Source of the DNA: Prevotella sp.
GTDB taxonomy: Bacteria > Bacteroidota > Bacteroidia > Bacteroidales > Bacteroidaceae
Length of the DNA: 30,464 nucleotides
NCBI GenBank assembly: GCA_017428805.1
Contig: JAFRQC010000139.1
Coordinates: forward strand, 1 to 30,464
Direction of reading: 5' to 3'
Each line of letters opens with the position of its first letter. Within the stretch, counting starts at the first letter, position 1. The notes below the pieces were generated by a model. The model ran no database searches, was not told the origin of the DNA, and saw only the letters and a list, made by a program, of their open reading frames with translations. Positions 15,687-23,229 of the stretch are shown here, piece after piece. Made by a program: the position numbers and the translations under genes.

Positions 15687-18600
15687 ATGAAATTCTGGCT
15701 ATTCGTCATATCAACCATTCTCATCTCAGCCTGTTCACGCCCCGACAGGAACGCCGTGGACAAGTTGAATTCCCTGTCTTATGCCTATCATTACCGCAAC
15801 ATCGACTCGGCCCAGGCTAATGCCGTCAGGGCCTACAAGCTGTCGGACGGTTACAGCGAGGGTAGGGCGGAGGCTTGCAACAACCAGGCTTTCGTCTGCA
15901 TCGTCCGCATGCAGTACGACGAGGCGGAGAAGCTGCTGGATGAGGTGCTGGAGACGAGCGACAACCAGGTGGAGCGTATGGTGGCCTATGTGCAGCACAT
16001 GCGCCTCTGTCAGCGCCGTTCGCGCAACCGTGAGTTCCATGAGTACCGTCAGTTGGCCGATGGTGCTTTAAGCCGCATCAACGAGGAGCGCCATCAGCTC
16101 TCAGCCCGTCAGCTGCGCCGGTTGCACTATGCCGAGAGCGAGTACGCCATCGTCAACTCCACCTATTATTATTACGTGGGTCTGGAGAAAAAGTCCATCG
16201 AGGCCCTCCACGCCATCAACCCCAACGAGGTGCAGCGCGACACCGCCCAGCTGCTCAACTGGCTCTATAACATCGGTGCGGGTGGCATCATCACGCAGGG
16301 CACTCAGCAGGAGATTAACCAGCAGGAGTTCGACCACTTGATGCGCTGCTTCCTCATCGCCCGACAAGGCGACTACCCCTTCTTCGCCGCCAACGCCCTT
16401 GAAGCCCTCTCCGAGCACCTGATGGACCCTGACTACCGCCGTCAGCTGATAGAAGACAACCTGCCCGCGATGAAGTTCATCAATCCCGAGGGTGTCGACG
16501 AAGATATGTTGTCCGGATGGCTTGCAGAGAACGCTTTGAACATTTTCGAACAATATGGCGACATCTACCAGATTGCCGGTGCCTATCGTACCCTCGCTTC
16601 CTGTTTCCGACAGATCGGCGACTACGAATCGGCGCTCTACAACCTCGAACAGGCGCTCTCCGACTCCCTCATCTATCAGGCGCCTGACCTCGTGGCGTCC
16701 ATCCGCGAACAGCTCAGCGTGGCCTATGCCGCCATCGATGACAAGCCGCAGAGCGACTACAACCGCAACCTCTACCTCGACCTGCAGGAGACCACCCGTC
16801 AGGACCGTCAGCTCGAGGCTCGTGCCAGCCAGTATGAGAAGACCGCCGGGCAGCTGAACCTTATGTTGGTTGCCGTCGTCATCGCCATCATCCTGCTGCT
16901 CTTCTCGCTCTGGCTCTTCAACCACATGAACCGCCGCAAACGCCGTGAGGACATCCCCGACGACCTCTTCGAACAGAAGCGCGAACAGCTGGCCGTACAG
17001 CGCCTGCGGGTGGAGAACGGCGAGCGGCTCAGCCTCGAACAGCGGGCGAAAATCTCGCTCGTCAACAGCATCACGCCCTTCATCGACAGAATCATACATG
17101 AAGTAGGAGAGAAGGAGAAAAGGAGAGAAGGAGTAAGGAGTGAGGAGGCGATGGACTATATCCGCGAGTTGACTGACCAGATCAACGACTACAACGAGGT
17201 GCTCACCTACTGGATACAGCTGCGTCAGGGAGACCTCAGCCTGCATATCGAGAGCTTCCCTCTCCAGTCGCTCTTCGACCTGCTGGGGCGCGGACGCACA
17301 TCGTTCCAGATGAAGGGTATCGACCTCGAGGTACAGCCAACAGAAGCCGTTGTCAAAGCCGACAAGGTACTCACCCTATTTATGCTCAACACACTGGCCG
17401 ACAACGCCCGCAAGTTCACGCCCAAGGACGGCCGTGTCACCGTTTCTGCCCGCGACCTTGACGACCGTGTGGAAATCGCCGTCGAAGACACCGGCCAAGG
17501 TATGACTGATGACCAATTGGCTCACCTTTTTGATAATAAGCCTATCATCGATCCTGAAGGTAATCATAAAGCTCAAAGCTCACAGTTCAAAGTTCAAAGT
17601 CAAAGCTCTCATAGGTTCGGCCTTCTCAACTGCAAGGGCATCATCGAGAAGTACCGCAAGGTCAGCCAGATATTCTCCGTCTGTTCGATGGGTGCCACCA
17701 GCATCCTCGGCCAAGGCAGCCGCATCAGCTTCACCCTCCCCAAGGGAATCATAAGAATGATTATTCTTTTATTTACGATTTTCGGATTGAATACTCCTGC
17801 GTCTGCTCAAACTCCCGATAGTAATCATAATTCTCCATTCTCCATTCTCAATTCTCAATTAGCGAAAGCAGCAGCCTTTGCCGATTCGGCTTATTTCTCC
17901 AATATCAACGGCACCTACGAGCGCACGCTCTTCTTTGCCGACTCCTGCCGCTACTACCTCAACGCCCACTACCGTCAGCTGCGCCCCCACGGTCATTACC
18001 TTATGCGCCAGATGGGCAACCCCTCGCTGATGGCCCCGGAGATCAAGTGGTTCCACGACAGCCTGAAGACCAACTACCAGGTCATCCTCGACATCCGCAA
18101 CGAAAGCGCCGTCGCAGCCCTCGCACTCCATCAATGGCAGCTCTACAGCTACAACAACCGCATCTACACCCAGCTCTTCAAGGAGCTGTCGGCCGATAAC
18201 ACCCTCGGTGACTACTGCCGCACGATGCAGCAGTCGCAGACCAACAAGACCATTGCCGTCATCCTGCTCGTGCTTATGTTGCTCGCCATCGTCCCCGCCT
18301 ACTATCTGCTCTACTACCGCCATCGTCTCTACGACCGGTTCCTGCGCGAACAGCAGCGGCAGAACAGCCTCGAGATGCTCGACGACGACATCCGCAAGGC
18401 AGAGCTCGAAGACGGCAACCTGCACGTGTCGAACGCCGTGCTCGACAACTGCCTCTCCGCCCTGAAGCACGAGACGATGTACTATCCCTCGCGCATCCGT
18501 CAGTTGCTCGACGCTGGCGATGTGGAGGCCCTGGGCGAGGTCACCCGCTACTACCGCGAACTCTACGGCGTGCTCAGCAGTCAGGCGATGCGACAGGTGG

Positions 18601-18974
18601 AACGTGCCACGCTCCATCTCAAGCCCCTCGAAGGCGGTGTGCTGGGCGATGAGACGCTCATCCGCTACCTCTACGAGATCCTGCGTCGACAGAACGGTCA
18701 GCAGCGACTCGACAAGCAGTACACGCCCCGCGACGACCGTTACGTCGAGGTGCGCATCCCTATGCCGCAGCTCCGGCTCACTCCCGAGCAGGCTGCCGAT
18801 CTCTTCACGCCCTCCAAGGCGCATATCCCCTTCCTACTCTGCCGTCAGATTGTCCGTGACCACGGTGAGGCCACCAACCGTCGCGGCTGCGGCATCTTCG
18901 CCGAACTCTCCGACGGCATTTGCGTGATTGTCATTACCCTCCCCGCCGCTAAAACAAAAATGACCACTAATTAA
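15687..18974 (+). CDS. Two-module sensor histidine-kinase-like lipoprotein (TPR, DUF5112/DUF5113 type)
   Basis: A 1095-residue membrane sensor. The start at 15687 gives a lipoprotein signal (MKFWLFVISTILISAC, lipobox ending at Cys16). An in-frame ATG at 15627 overlaps eda and reads through a hairpin. Helical TPR-like repeats (about 20-385) would sense outside the cytoplasm. Transmembrane segment 1 is at about 391-411. A DHp-like helix follows, but the expected histidine is Asn460 (SLVNSITPF). A HATPase domain has its N box near 568-573 and DTGQG. A second hydrophobic signal-like segment (about 691-708) starts module two, with another membrane segment (about 854-877), His928 in LKHETMYYPSRI and a degenerate ATPase region. 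Short tandem repeats are inserted in frame at about 625-640 and 712-726. The cognate regulator follows. The domain-family names are from memory of Bacteroides proteins. Confidence 0.85.
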   Translation: MKFWLFVISTILISACSRPDRNAVDKLNSLSYAYHYRNIDSAQANAVRAYKLSDGYSEGRAEACNNQAFVCIVRMQYDEAEKLLDEVLETSDNQVERMVAYVQHMRLCQRRSRNREFHEYRQLADGALSRINEERHQLSARQLRRLHYAESEYAIVNSTYYYYVGLEKKSIEALHAINPNEVQRDTAQLLNWLYNIGAGGIITQGTQQEINQQEFDHLMRCFLIARQGDYPFFAANALEALSEHLMDPDYRRQLIEDNLPAMKFINPEGVDEDMLSGWLAENALNIFEQYGDIYQIAGAYRTLASCFRQIGDYESALYNLEQALSDSLIYQAPDLVASIREQLSVAYAAIDDKPQSDYNRNLYLDLQETTRQDRQLEARASQYEKTAGQLNLMLVAVVIAIILLLFSLWLFNHMNRRKRREDIPDDLFEQKREQLAVQRLRVENGERLSLEQRAKISLVNSITPFIDRIIHEVGEKEKRREGVRSEEAMDYIRELTDQINDYNEVLTYWIQLRQGDLSLHIESFPLQSLFDLLGRGRTSFQMKGIDLEVQPTEAVVKADKVLTLFMLNTLADNARKFTPKDGRVTVSARDLDDRVEIAVEDTGQGMTDDQLAHLFDNKPIIDPEGNHKAQSSQFKVQSQSSHRFGLLNCKGIIEKYRKVSQIFSVCSMGATSILGQGSRISFTLPKGIIRMIILLFTIFGLNTPASAQTPDSNHNSPFSILNSQLAKAAAFADSAYFSNINGTYERTLFFADSCRYYLNAHYRQLRPHGHYLMRQMGNPSLMAPEIKWFHDSLKTNYQVILDIRNESAVAALALHQWQLYSYNNRIYTQLFKELSADNTLGDYCRTMQQSQTNKTIAVILLVLMLLAIVPAYYLLYYRHRLYDRFLREQQRQNSLEMLDDDIRKAELEDGNLHVSNAVLDNCLSALKHETMYYPSRIRQLLDAGDVEALGEVTRYYRELYGVLSSQAMRQVERATLHLKPLEGGVLGDETLIRYLYEILRRQNGQQRLDKQYTPRDDRYVEVRIPMPQLRLTPEQAADLFTPSKAHIPFLLCRQIVRDHGEATNRRGCGIFAELSDGICVIVITLPAAKTKMTTN
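17561..17606 (+). repeat. In-frame GTAATCATAA-TTCAAAG element inside sensor gene
   Basis: The same GTAATCATAAAG / TTCAAAG array as at 12511 is translated here as a Ser/Gln/Lys-rich loop in the ATP-lid region, between the DTGQG motif and the final HATPase strand. The reading frame stays open. Confidence 0.7.
17820..17862 (+). repeat. In-frame GTAATCATAA-TTCTCCA element inside sensor gene
   Basis: The word GTAATCATAA is followed by a different heptamer array (TTCTCCA / TTCTCAA). It is translated just after the internal signal-like segment. The shared leading word with a changed array links the families. Confidence 0.65.
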
Positions 18975-19005
18975 ACTAATTGAACTAATTATTATGCACA
19001 GCCAA
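18972..19005 (+). repeat. AACTAATT microsatellite at sensor gene end
   Basis: Tandem ACTAATTAA / ACTAATTGA / ACTAATTAT words begin at the sensor stop codon and run into the CGTG-type repeat that follows. Confidence 0.5.
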
Positions 19006-19007
19006 TA

Positions 19008-19076
19008 ATTCGTGTCGCTCGGCTTTGCCGCTTGCTACCATCGGGACGCAAGAATTCGTGAAATTCGTGGTTCAAA
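19008..19076. repeat. AATTCGTG dispersed repeat between sensor and regulator genes
   Basis: AATTCGTG at the left end and AATTCGTGAAATTCGTGG at the right end frame a GC-rich middle with GCTCGGC...GCCGC. It is the same general type as the spacer at 14877-14950. Confidence 0.5.
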
Positions 19077-19103
19077 AAAAGAATATTCAAGTGATAAAAG
19101 TAT

Positions 19104-19823
19104 ATGGAAAAATTTAAGGTAATTATCGTTGAGGATGTGCCCCTCGAACTCAAAGGCACCCTCGGTATTGTCCGCTCCGACATCCCTGAGGCGGAAGTGA
19201 TTGGCACGGCAGACACGGAGCCTGCCTACTGGCGCCTGCTCAAGCAGCAGATTCCCGACCTCGTACTCCTCGACCTCGGCCTCGGCGGCTCAACCACCGT
19301 CGGCGTGGAGATCTGTCGTCACACCAAGGAGCTCCACCCCAATGTCAAGGTGCTCATCTTCACGGGTGAGATCCTGAACGAGAAACTCTGGGTTGACGTG
19401 CTCGACGCCGGAGCCGACGGCATCATCCTCAAGACGGGCGAACTGCTGACGCGCCGCGATGTCTCAGCCGTGATGGACGGCAAGCAGCTGGTGTTCAACG
19501 AGCCCATCCTCGAGAAGATTGTCGAGCGCTTCAAGGCCTCCGTCAGCGGCAGGATCGTCAAGCAGGAGGCGCTGGTGAACTACGAGATCGACGAGTACGA
19601 CGAGCGTTTCCTCCGCCATCTCGCCCTTGGCTACACCAAAGAGCAGATCACCAACCTGCGCGGTATGCCCTTCGGCGTGAAGAGCCTCGAGAAGCGGCAG
19701 AACGAACTCATCCAGAAACTCTTCCCCGAGGGCACCGGCGGCATCAACGCCACACGCCTCGTCGTCCGTGCCATCGAGCTCCGCATCCTCGACATCGACA
19801 ACCTCCATCCCGATGAAGAATAG
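19104..19823 (+). CDS. Response regulator with C-terminal DNA-binding helix region
   Basis: A 239-residue response regulator. The receiver (about 4-125) has acidic residues in VIIVED, phospho-acceptor Asp57 in LVLLDLGLGG, Thr in VLIFTGE and Lys in ILKTGE. The C-terminal part (about 165-235) has helices with LALGYTKEQITNLRG, like a LuxR/NarL-type DNA-binding domain, so it should be a transcription factor. It follows the two-module sensor and is probably its phosphorylation target. The stop overlaps the start of the next gene by 11 bp. Confidence 0.92.
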   Translation: MEKFKVIIVEDVPLELKGTLGIVRSDIPEAEVIGTADTEPAYWRLLKQQIPDLVLLDLGLGGSTTVGVEICRHTKELHPNVKVLIFTGEILNEKLWVDVLDAGADGIILKTGELLTRRDVSAVMDGKQLVFNEPILEKIVERFKASVSGRIVKQEALVNYEIDEYDERFLRHLALGYTKEQITNLRGMPFGVKSLEKRQNELIQKLFPEGTGGINATRLVVRAIELRILDIDNLHPDEE

Positions 19824-20571
19824 CGAAGAAAGAGATCGTAAGCCCCTCCTGACTAAAGAGGCATCCAAACGTCTTAGTAAGGAGGACACTAAACGACGTA
19901 TTCCCCTCCTTGGTAAGGAGGACACCAAACGACGTATTCCCCTCCTTGGTAAGGAGGGGTTAGGGGTGGTTTGCCTCATCCTGTTTTTGTCCGAGGCCCT
20001 CCTCTTCATTCTCTCTTGGCTGCTCTCCGCCACGAGGATGGAGGGTGTGCGTTCGCTGATCTCCAGCGAGGGCATCCGCTGGTTCTTCGGCTCCTGGCAG
20101 ACCCTCTTCGCCTCGCCTTTGCTCGTCTGGCTCCTCCTGTGCCTCATCGCCTGGGGCAGCCTCCGCAAGTCCGGCCTGATCAGATTCTTCACCTTTTCAC
20201 CTTCTCACCCTTTCACCTTTTCACCTTCTCACCCTTTCACCTTTAGAGATCGTCTCGCCCTTCGCGTATCCCTCGTCTTTCTCGTCATCTACCTCGTCAT
20301 CCTGGCCCTGCTCACGCTGACGCCCCACGCCATCCTCCTCTCCGCCACGGGCCATCTCTTCCCGTCGGCCTTCAGCCGCAGCCTCGTGCCTGTCATCGCC
20401 TTTGGCGTGTGCCTCGTCTCCATTACCTTCGGCCTTGTATCAGGCCGTCTGCGCAGTCTGGCCGACATCCTCGACGCCCTCAGCAACGGTATCGCCCGCG
20501 GCGCATCCCTCATCGTCATCTACCTCTTCGCCATCCAGCTTTTCGAATCCATCCGTTTCGTCTTCGGCTAA
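19813..20571 (+). CDS. Hypothetical membrane protein with repeat-derived N terminus
   Basis: A 252-residue protein with about five hydrophobic segments (near 55-75, 95-115, 155-180, 190-210 and 225-245). I recognise no family. The start at 19813 overlaps the regulator stop by 11 bp, which suggests coupling; an earlier ATG at 19768 would overlap by 56 bp. Residues about 10-53 are translated from a CCCCTCCT/AGGAGG repeat: two perfect 12-residue units KEDTKRRIPLLG, preceded by a diverged unit and followed by KEGLGVV. Residues about 126-143 come from a TTCACCTT array (FTFSPSHP twice). Both are probably inserted sequence. It may assist the adjacent two-component pair, but that is only positional. 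Confidence 0.7.
   Translation: MKNSEERDRKPLLTKEASKRLSKEDTKRRIPLLGKEDTKRRIPLLGKEGLGVVCLILFLSEALLFILSWLLSATRMEGVRSLISSEGIRWFFGSWQTLFASPLLVWLLLCLIAWGSLRKSGLIRFFTFSPSHPFTFSPSHPFTFRDRLALRVSLVFLVIYLVILALLTLTPHAILLSATGHLFPSAFSRSLVPVIAFGVCLVSITFGLVSGRLRSLADILDALSNGIARGASLIVIYLFAIQLFESIRFVFG
19843..19973 (+). repeat. Tandem 36-bp CCCCTCCTTGGTAAGGAGG repeats read in frame
   Basis: Two near-identical 36-bp units and a diverged first unit, each holding the palindrome CCTCCTTGGTAAGGAGG, end with GGGGTTAGGGGTGGT. The same element as a single unit occurs in spacers at 20629 and 21315. Confidence 0.8.
20186..20243 (+). repeat. TTCACCTT tandem array read in frame
   Basis: TTCACCTT/CTCACCCT words are repeated about seven times and translated as Phe-Thr-Phe-Ser-Pro-Ser-His-Pro units between two membrane segments. 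The complement is the uxaA-nhaC spacer array. Confidence 0.65.
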
Positions 20572-20583
20572 CACATAAAAACA

Positions 20584-20624
20584 GGACCCGCATCCCCTCG
20601 TGATGCGAGTCCCGTCCGGTTTTT
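20584..20624 (+). terminator. Rho-independent terminator of sensor-regulator operon
   Basis: GGACCCGCATC (20584-20594) pairs with GATGCGAGTCC (20602-20612) with one mismatch, followed shortly by GGTTTTTG. It is placed 12 bp after the membrane-protein stop. Confidence 0.75.
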
Positions 20625-20628
20625 GTTT

Positions 20629-20677
20629 CCCCTCCTGAGTAGGAGGGGTGCCCGTCAGGGCGGGGTGGTCTGAACAA
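20629..20677. repeat. CCCCTCCT-AGGAGGGG dispersed repeat
   Basis: CCCCTCCTGAGTAGGAGGGG is followed by GGGTGGTCTGAACAA. It nearly matches 21315-21354 and the in-frame copies at 19843. It lies between convergent genes. Confidence 0.7.
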
Positions 20678-20693
20678 CCGCTTTTCTCACGGC

Positions 20694-21245
20694 TTAACCG
20701 TTGCCACCGCCTCCTGCGTTGTCAGCCTCAGGAGCCAGCACGTAGCTGATCGGCGTCTTGTTCTGGAAGCGCTTCTGCTTGCCGCCCACGGTGCGGATGA
20801 CGCTCTGCACCACGTAGCCCCACTCGAAGACGCACTCCTTCTTCAGCGCACGCGAGGTGAGCTGCTCGCCCTTGGTGTTCTCGGGCGTGAAGTTGATGCG
20901 GATGCCGTTGATCATCGCGTCGGCACCACCGGCCACGGCCGTCTCGATGTCGTTCTTGCCGTTGCCCTGACCATCGACAGAGGGTGAGAACGTGCCGAAG
21001 CCGTCGAGCTTCACGGGCTGTCCCTCGCGTACCAGGTGAATAAGACACTTCACCATCTCTCCGAGCACCAGGTTACACATCTCCTCCGAGGAGATCTTGC
21101 CGTGCTCAGTCATGTGCTTTGCCAGACCCTTCAGGTTCAAGGGCTCCTTGGCATCGACCTCGGCGAACCACTTGCCGAAGGCCGTTGAGTCATCATTCGT
21201 GTTCTGACGAAGGTTGATGACCATTGGAATGTTTGATCTTGCCAT
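20694..21245 (-). CDS. HU/IHF-like DNA-binding protein (Bacteroidetes family)
   Basis: A 183-residue protein of the HU-like family common in Bacteroidetes (Bvu_2165 type), probably a nucleoid or regulatory DNA-binding protein. The IHF/HU-like core is about residues 8-115, with ISSEEMCNLVLGEMVKCL and the strand motif VKLDGFGTFSPSV. The DNA-binding arm is followed by NGIRINFTPEN and an extra C-terminal part (about 120-170) ending in a Gly-rich tail. It has its own strong promoter and a 5' leader of about 140 nt that contains a CCCCTTCT...AGGAGGGG repeat. Confidence 0.88.
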   Translation of the reverse strand: MARSNIPMVINLRQNTNDDSTAFGKWFAEVDAKEPLNLKGLAKHMTEHGKISSEEMCNLVLGEMVKCLIHLVREGQPVKLDGFGTFSPSVDGQGNGKNDIETAVAGGADAMINGIRINFTPENTKGEQLTSRALKKECVFEWGYVVQSVIRTVGGKQKRFQNKTPISYVLAPEADNAGGGGNG

Positions 21246-21314
21246 TTTGTTATGTTTTTTATGGTATTAGATCTTGTGCGGCGAACTACTCCGGGTCACC
21301 GCCTCCCGCTTGTT

Positions 21315-21354
21315 CCCCTTCTGAGTTAGGAGGGGTCAGGGGTGGTCTGAACAA
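21315..21354. repeat. CCCCTTCT-AGGAGGGG dispersed repeat in HU-like gene leader
   Basis: CCCCTTCTGAGTTAGGAGGGG is followed by GGGGTGGTCTGAACAA. It is close to the copy at 20629-20677 and in the same orientation. Confidence 0.7.
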
Positions 21355-21394
21355 GCTCTTTTGCCGTCTTCCCTTACCCCTTGTTTTCTGCCTA

Positions 21395-21426
21395 CAAAGT
21401 TACAAATTTTTTCTGAAACCACCAAA
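21395..21426 (-). promoter_or_regulatory. Promoter of HU-like gene
   Basis: On the minus strand, TTTG (21423-21426), a 20-bp spacer and TAACTTTG (21395-21402) match the Bacteroidetes consensus exactly. Confidence 0.82.
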
Positions 21427-21465
21427 CATTTATGCAATTATTTTGTTAAAAAGTATCAATAATAC

Positions 21466-21498
21466 ATCTCACAACAGGGACAGTCCCCATTGTGAGAT
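21466..21498. repeat. GGGAC/GTCCC hairpin (REP-like)
   Basis: ATCTCACAA / TTGTGAGAT (9 bp) encloses a 2x2 mismatch and GGGAC/GTCCC around a single A. It has no T tract. The GGGACAGTCCC core resembles REP sequences mobilised by REP-associated transposases, but none is in the window. It could also be an mRNA 3' end for the gene at 21522. Confidence 0.6.
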
Positions 21499-21521
21499 AA
21501 TATGTAACACCTCTTACCCAT

Positions 21522-21728
21522 TTATTCGGATTCTTTCGATTCTCTCTCTAATCTTTCTTTTTTTATTCTATGATACTCCTCTTTATCCGTGGCACACCAT
21601 TCTGGTCTATACTTGTATACCAAAAGTATAATTCCAAGTCCGACTAGAATCGCTATTGGTGCAATCACAATGCCACCAGTCAAGATCAAAATTAATATGA
21701 CCCAAGCCCCAATTGCAATTTTCTCCAT
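21522..21728 (-). CDS. Small membrane protein, hypothetical
   Basis: A 68-residue protein. Residues about 5-37 are strongly hydrophobic, enough for two short membrane segments or a hairpin (IAIGAWVILILIL, then IVIAPIAILVGLGIILLVY). A charged cytosolic tail of about 30 residues (EEYHRIKKERLERESKESE) follows. No family is recognised. It is AT-rich and follows the GIY-YIG gene by 65 bp in the same direction, so it may be the last gene of that island. A small membrane protein at the end of a defence operon could be an effector, but nothing in the sequence proves this. Confidence 0.6.
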   Translation of the reverse strand: MEKIAIGAWVILILILTGGIVIAPIAILVGLGIILLVYKYRPEWCATDKEEYHRIKKERLERESKESE

Positions 21729-21793
21729 ACGCTACTATTATTATTTGTTCAACATTAATTATCGAGTGCAAATATCCCCGTGTGTACATGAGA

Positions 21794-23002
21794 TTATATG
21801 ACCTCCAGAATCAGGCCGAGATGATACTCCACGATGCCTTCTTGATAGGTGGTATCAGTCACTTGAACCAGGGCACTTTCCCTGTCCTTGTGATAACCGA
21901 CGAATAGTCGGAGTGCATCGTAACGCCTCAGATAGCGTTTGCCATCTGATTCATCCAGATAGGTATAACGATTAAGCGTAGTCTGTTTCAACTCCCTGTA
22001 TTCCGTCTTTTTCTTCCCTTTGACAATCTCATCAAAGTATTCTTTCTTGATATTGAGCGTCAGCACCTTCATGCCCGTAGTGTCAAAGGTTGACTTTGCC
22101 TTGACGATGCGTTTCTCCAGACATTCCAACTGCGGATTATAAGTATAGCCCACGATGCTGCCATCCATGATCTTCTGGATGATGACATCCACCACGGGTA
22201 AAGGTACAACGAACCATTCCTGCGGCTGGTGCTCCATTCCATTTTCATCATATACCATCACTTGGAACTGCACAGGCTTAAGTAACAGATGGATTAAGTC
22301 TTCCAGCTTCTGCGAGTTCATATTCACCACCTTATACTTGGCCTCAATCTTTACTGGAGCCATCAGATAGGTGGGATCATTCTCTGCGTTGGCGATACGC
22401 TGCTCCACGGTATTAGTCGTAAAGCCTATCTTATACAGGTTCTTCTCGGACTTGACCGCCGGATCTTCTGATAGTGAGGAGAGCACATAGATATAGCCCG
22501 TTACCTTGTCATCTGAGGTAACATCCGAGTTCTTGAAATACTTGTTCTCACTCTCGGATTGCAACTCTGTGACTGCATAGCCATCACCCACAACGCTTTT
22601 TCGGAGGGTCTGAAGAAGAATATCCGATTCAGTCCCATTCTCATAAATACAACGTGTCCTGGCATCCGGCAAAGAGTTACTGCTTTTCTTCTTTTCACCA
22701 ATCTTCTCCAACAGCAACATCTGACCACTCACGAAGTAGAACCTTCCTTCTAATAGTGTAGCCGTCTTATTGATTTTCATTAATGAGCGAAGACCTTGCT
22801 TCAGTTCCCGATGCACTTTAGCGAATAAAGGCCTGTAATCCTCGAAATTCTCACAGAGTTTATGCTGGGCCACGTAGTCAGGCTTCTTCTTGGCAATCAC
22901 CCTTCGCATATCCTGAGGGATGTCGAAAAGCTTTGCCTCGTCATAACTCACCTTCAACAGCGGGTCGTCGAAAATCTCTTCCAGTTCCTTGTCTATATCC
23001 AT
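21794..23002 (-). CDS. GIY-YIG nuclease with C-terminal ASCH-like domain
   Basis: A 402-residue protein. An N-terminal region (1-160) precedes a GIY-YIG nuclease domain of the T5orf172/MUG113 type (about 167-280). It has GYIYVL at 169-174, YKIGF at 190-194, Arg202 in VEQRIANA, Glu234 in KLEDLIH, and EWFVVPL at 262-268, so all catalytic positions look intact. Residues about 311-402 (KVLTLNIKKEYFDEIVKGKKKTEYRE) look like an ASCH/PUA-type domain, which suggests recognition of a modified base or RNA. The start overlaps the stop of the 77-residue gene by 10 bp. It is in one operon with the helicase and is the probable nuclease of the system. As I recall the family, the N-terminal part here and the 77-residue protein are joined in other members. 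Confidence 0.85.
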   Translation of the reverse strand: MDIDKELEEIFDDPLLKVSYDEAKLFDIPQDMRRVIAKKKPDYVAQHKLCENFEDYRPLFAKVHRELKQGLRSLMKINKTATLLEGRFYFVSGQMLLLEKIGEKKKSSNSLPDARTRCIYENGTESDILLQTLRKSVVGDGYAVTELQSESENKYFKNSDVTSDDKVTGYIYVLSSLSEDPAVKSEKNLYKIGFTTNTVEQRIANAENDPTYLMAPVKIEAKYKVVNMNSQKLEDLIHLLLKPVQFQVMVYDENGMEHQPQEWFVVPLPVVDVIIQKIMDGSIVGYTYNPQLECLEKRIVKAKSTFDTTGMKVLTLNIKKEYFDEIVKGKKKTEYRELKQTTLNRYTYLDESDGKRYLRRYDALRLFVGYHKDRESALVQVTDTTYQEGIVEYHLGLILEVI

Positions 23003-23226
23003 ACGTCAAACCCTTTTTCGCGTAGTGAGGTCATAGCGGCATACATCATTCTCTCTTTCAGGTCACCTTCTTTCCTTGGTTCCCGTCCGTGTTTGGCTAT
23101 CCACTCATTCACCTCAGCCAGTTTCTGTTGCATCCTGTCGTCAGCGGTAGGTGTTGCTGCCCTGGGACGAACACCATCCAATAACGGATCGTCAAATATC
23201 TCTAATAATTCTTTTGGCCATTCCAT
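22993..23226 (-). CDS. 77-residue protein, split-off N-terminal part of the GIY-YIG protein family
   Basis: A small acidic/helical protein. Its start (KELLEIFDDPLL) repeats the start of the next protein (KELEEIFDDPLL). The middle DDRMQQKLAEVNEWIAKHGREP resembles the N-terminal segment that I recall at the front of full-length GIY-YIG family members. Its stop overlaps the next start (ATGGATATAG), and the helicase stop is only 3 bp upstream, so the three genes are tightly coupled. In the downstream frame a TGA lies 3 bp before the ATG, so a simple one-base error in the overlap does not explain the split. It could be a true separate subunit or a split gene. Confidence 0.75.
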   Translation of the reverse strand: MEWPKELLEIFDDPLLDGVRPRAATPTADDRMQQKLAEVNEWIAKHGREPRKEGDLKERMMYAAMTSLREKGFDVWI

Positions 23227-23229
23227 ACG

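Noticed and set aside
16101..18824. Two long minus-strand frames opposite the double sensor gene
   Set aside because: Both are antisense shadows with Val/Glu-rich composition and no promoter.
22993..23012. Programmed -1 frameshift joining the 77-residue and GIY-YIG genes
   Set aside because: No proper slippery heptamer is present. The downstream frame has a stop just before its ATG, so start-stop coupling explains the overlap better.
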